Shown in pieces: positions 5,577 to 6,465 of a stretch of DNA of 6,465 nucleotides (position 1 is the first letter of the stretch; every line of letters begins with the position of its first letter). A program made the position numbers and the translations under genes. The notes under the pieces were generated by a model, which saw nothing but the letters and a program-made list of their open reading frames with translations, ran no database searches and was not told the DNA's origin. Source of the DNA: a bacterium (lineage in GTDB: Bacteria; Oederibacteriota; PGYV01; DSBP01); NCBI GenBank assembly GCA_011049465.1, contig DSBP01000079.1:1-6465 (forward strand), given 5' to 3'.

Positions 5577-6465
5577 TCAGTCATCTTTCTCCTCATCTTC
5601 TTCATCATCCTCATCGTCTTCGTCGTCATAATCATCAAAAATATCCTCTTCGTCGTCCTCGTCTTCGTCCTCATCCTCTTCCTCTTTCTTCAATTTTTTT
5701 TCGCCCTCAGCGCCTTCCTCAAAATCATCTTCCCCCGCCTCCTCGCTGTATCCGTATTCCTCAATGTCGTCTTCTTCCTCGTCCTTATAGACGCCCTCTT
5801 CCTCCTCGTCCTCAAAACCGCCTCTTTTTCTCCCCCCGTATTCATCTTCTGCCGCTGCCGAAGACTCACCGGTGGCCAACTCTTCCCGCATTGTCCCTTC
5901 CTCCTTTTCTTCGTTTAGTCTTTGTTCCACGCTCTTTCCTTCCGTATCGCTGAAATCAAACCTGGCCTGGTCCTTTGCCGCCTCAACTTTTGATTCCCAG
6001 TTCTCTATGTTTTCATTCATCTCAAGTATGGATTTTATCTCCTCGAGCTTGGGCAGGTCCTCAAGCGAGTTGATTCCCAGATACTGCAGGAATTCCCTGG
6101 TCGTGCCGTAAAGAAGCGGCCTTCCCGGCGAGTCTTTTCTGCCCGCTATCCTTACCAGTTTCCGTTCCAGCAGGGTATAATAAACGCCGTCGGAATTAAC
6201 GCCCCGTATCAGCTCAACTTCCTGCTTTGTTATCGGCTGCTTATAAGCTATTATGGCGAGGACTTCCATTGCCGGCCTTGAGAGCCTTGCCATATACCTG
6301 GACTTATAGAGTTTTTTAATATACCGCGCGTACTGCGGCAGAGTGAGAAACTCATAACCGCCCGCCACCTGCCTGATTGATATGGGCGAGCCGCTCTGCG
6401 AGAATCTGGCGTTTATGCGGCCAATCGCCTCCTCAACATCCTTTGCGCCTGTATCAGCGGCGGAC
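5577..6465 (-). CDS. scpB: Segregation and condensation protein ScpB, 5'-truncated by the window edge, with a long acidic C-terminal tail
   Basis: ScpB binds the kleisin ScpA and, with SMC, forms the condensin complex that compacts and segregates the bacterial chromosome. The reading frame stays open to the window edge. The 32 codons upstream of an internal GTG at 6366-6368 read like ScpB (for example SIRQVAGGYEFLTLPQYARY across it), so that GTG is not the start and the N-terminus lies outside. The visible part covers the end of the first winged-helix domain and the second one (SRPAMEVLAIIAYKQPITK, then RGVNSDGVYYTLLERK and GRPLLYGTTREFLQYLG, ending near EDLPKLEEI). The protein should stop soon after this, but about 150 residues follow (roughly 5580-6035). 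The last 80 or so are nearly all Glu and Asp, with short basic breaks such as GEKKLKK. Family ScpBs are usually about 180-200 residues, whereas 295 are visible here. It is the first gene seen of the scpB-rluB-pheA-purM cluster. Family assignment is firm; the role of the tail is unknown. Confidence 0.95.
   Translation of the reverse strand, partial: SAADTGAKDVEEAIGRINARFSQSGSPISIRQVAGGYEFLTLPQYARYIKKLYKSRYMARLSRPAMEVLAIIAYKQPITKQEVELIRGVNSDGVYYTLLERKLVRIAGRKDSPGRPLLYGTTREFLQYLGINSLEDLPKLEEIKSILEMNENIENWESKVEAAKDQARFDFSDTEGKSVEQRLNEEKEEGTMREELATGESSAAAEDEYGGRKRGGFEDEEEEGVYKDEEEDDIEEYGYSEEAGEDDFEEGAEGEKKLKKEEEDEDEDEDDEEDIFDDYDDEDDEDDEEDEEKDD
5580..5816 (-). repeat. Low-complexity Glu/Asp-coding tract in the 3' end of scpB
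   Basis: This stretch is built almost entirely from GAA, GAG, GAT and GAC codons, so the plus strand is a nearly unbroken C/T tract (runs such as ctcatcttcttcatcatc). It encodes the hyperacidic end of ScpB. Short imperfect GAN repeats of this kind can change length by slippage, and polypurine-polypyrimidine DNA can adopt unusual structures. Only the composition and frame are seen directly; any length variation is inference. Confidence 0.8.

Noticed and set aside
5269..5918. Plus-strand serine-rich and hydrophobic open frames
   Set aside because: They are antisense shadows of rluB and of the acidic codons of scpB (reverse complement of GAA/GAT runs).

Overview
The window is part of a bacterial chromosome. 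It has six protein genes, all on the minus strand, so transcription runs from high to low coordinates, in two clusters separated by repeat-rich non-coding DNA. The genes are conserved housekeeping families and do not identify the species. Moderate GC content, very clear Shine-Dalgarno sites (GGAGGGAGG, AAGGAG, AGGAGG) and an scpB-rluB-pheA order suggest an uncultured Gram-negative-type lineage such as Nitrospirota, Omnitrophota or a deltaproteobacterial group. That placement is a guess.

Positions 6465 to 2680 hold a tight cluster in transcription order. It starts with scpB, whose 5' end lies outside the window (chromosome condensation, with an unusual long acidic tail). It continues with an RluB/RsuA-type pseudouridine synthase (rRNA modification), pheA (bifunctional chorismate mutase/prephenate dehydratase with an ACT domain, phenylalanine synthesis) and purM (AIR synthetase, purine synthesis). 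rluB and pheA overlap by 38 bases, and the purM ribosome binding site runs into the pheA stop codon, so these genes are probably cotranscribed. A hairpin with T-rich flank follows purM.

Positions 2679 to 1817 (about 860 bases) have no convincing gene. They hold two tandem copies of a dispersed repeat, spaced 373 bases apart and aligning without gaps for 258 bases. There is also a short GC-rich palindrome between the copies, an AT-rich cassette at the copy ends, and a promoter-like -10 box in front of lemA.

Positions 1816 to 353 hold lemA and htpX, a widespread pairing of a single-pass membrane protein and an M48 membrane metalloprotease, probably one transcript. Positions 352 to 1 are non-coding. 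They contain an interleaved double inverted repeat with a T-tract, probably the end of the lemA-htpX transcript, and a third, diverged and indel-containing copy of the repeat. The lemA-htpX pair is therefore flanked on both sides by direct copies of this element.

I found no defence system, CRISPR array, transposase, tRNA or rRNA. The least explained material is the three-copy repeat family and the acidic ScpB tail.
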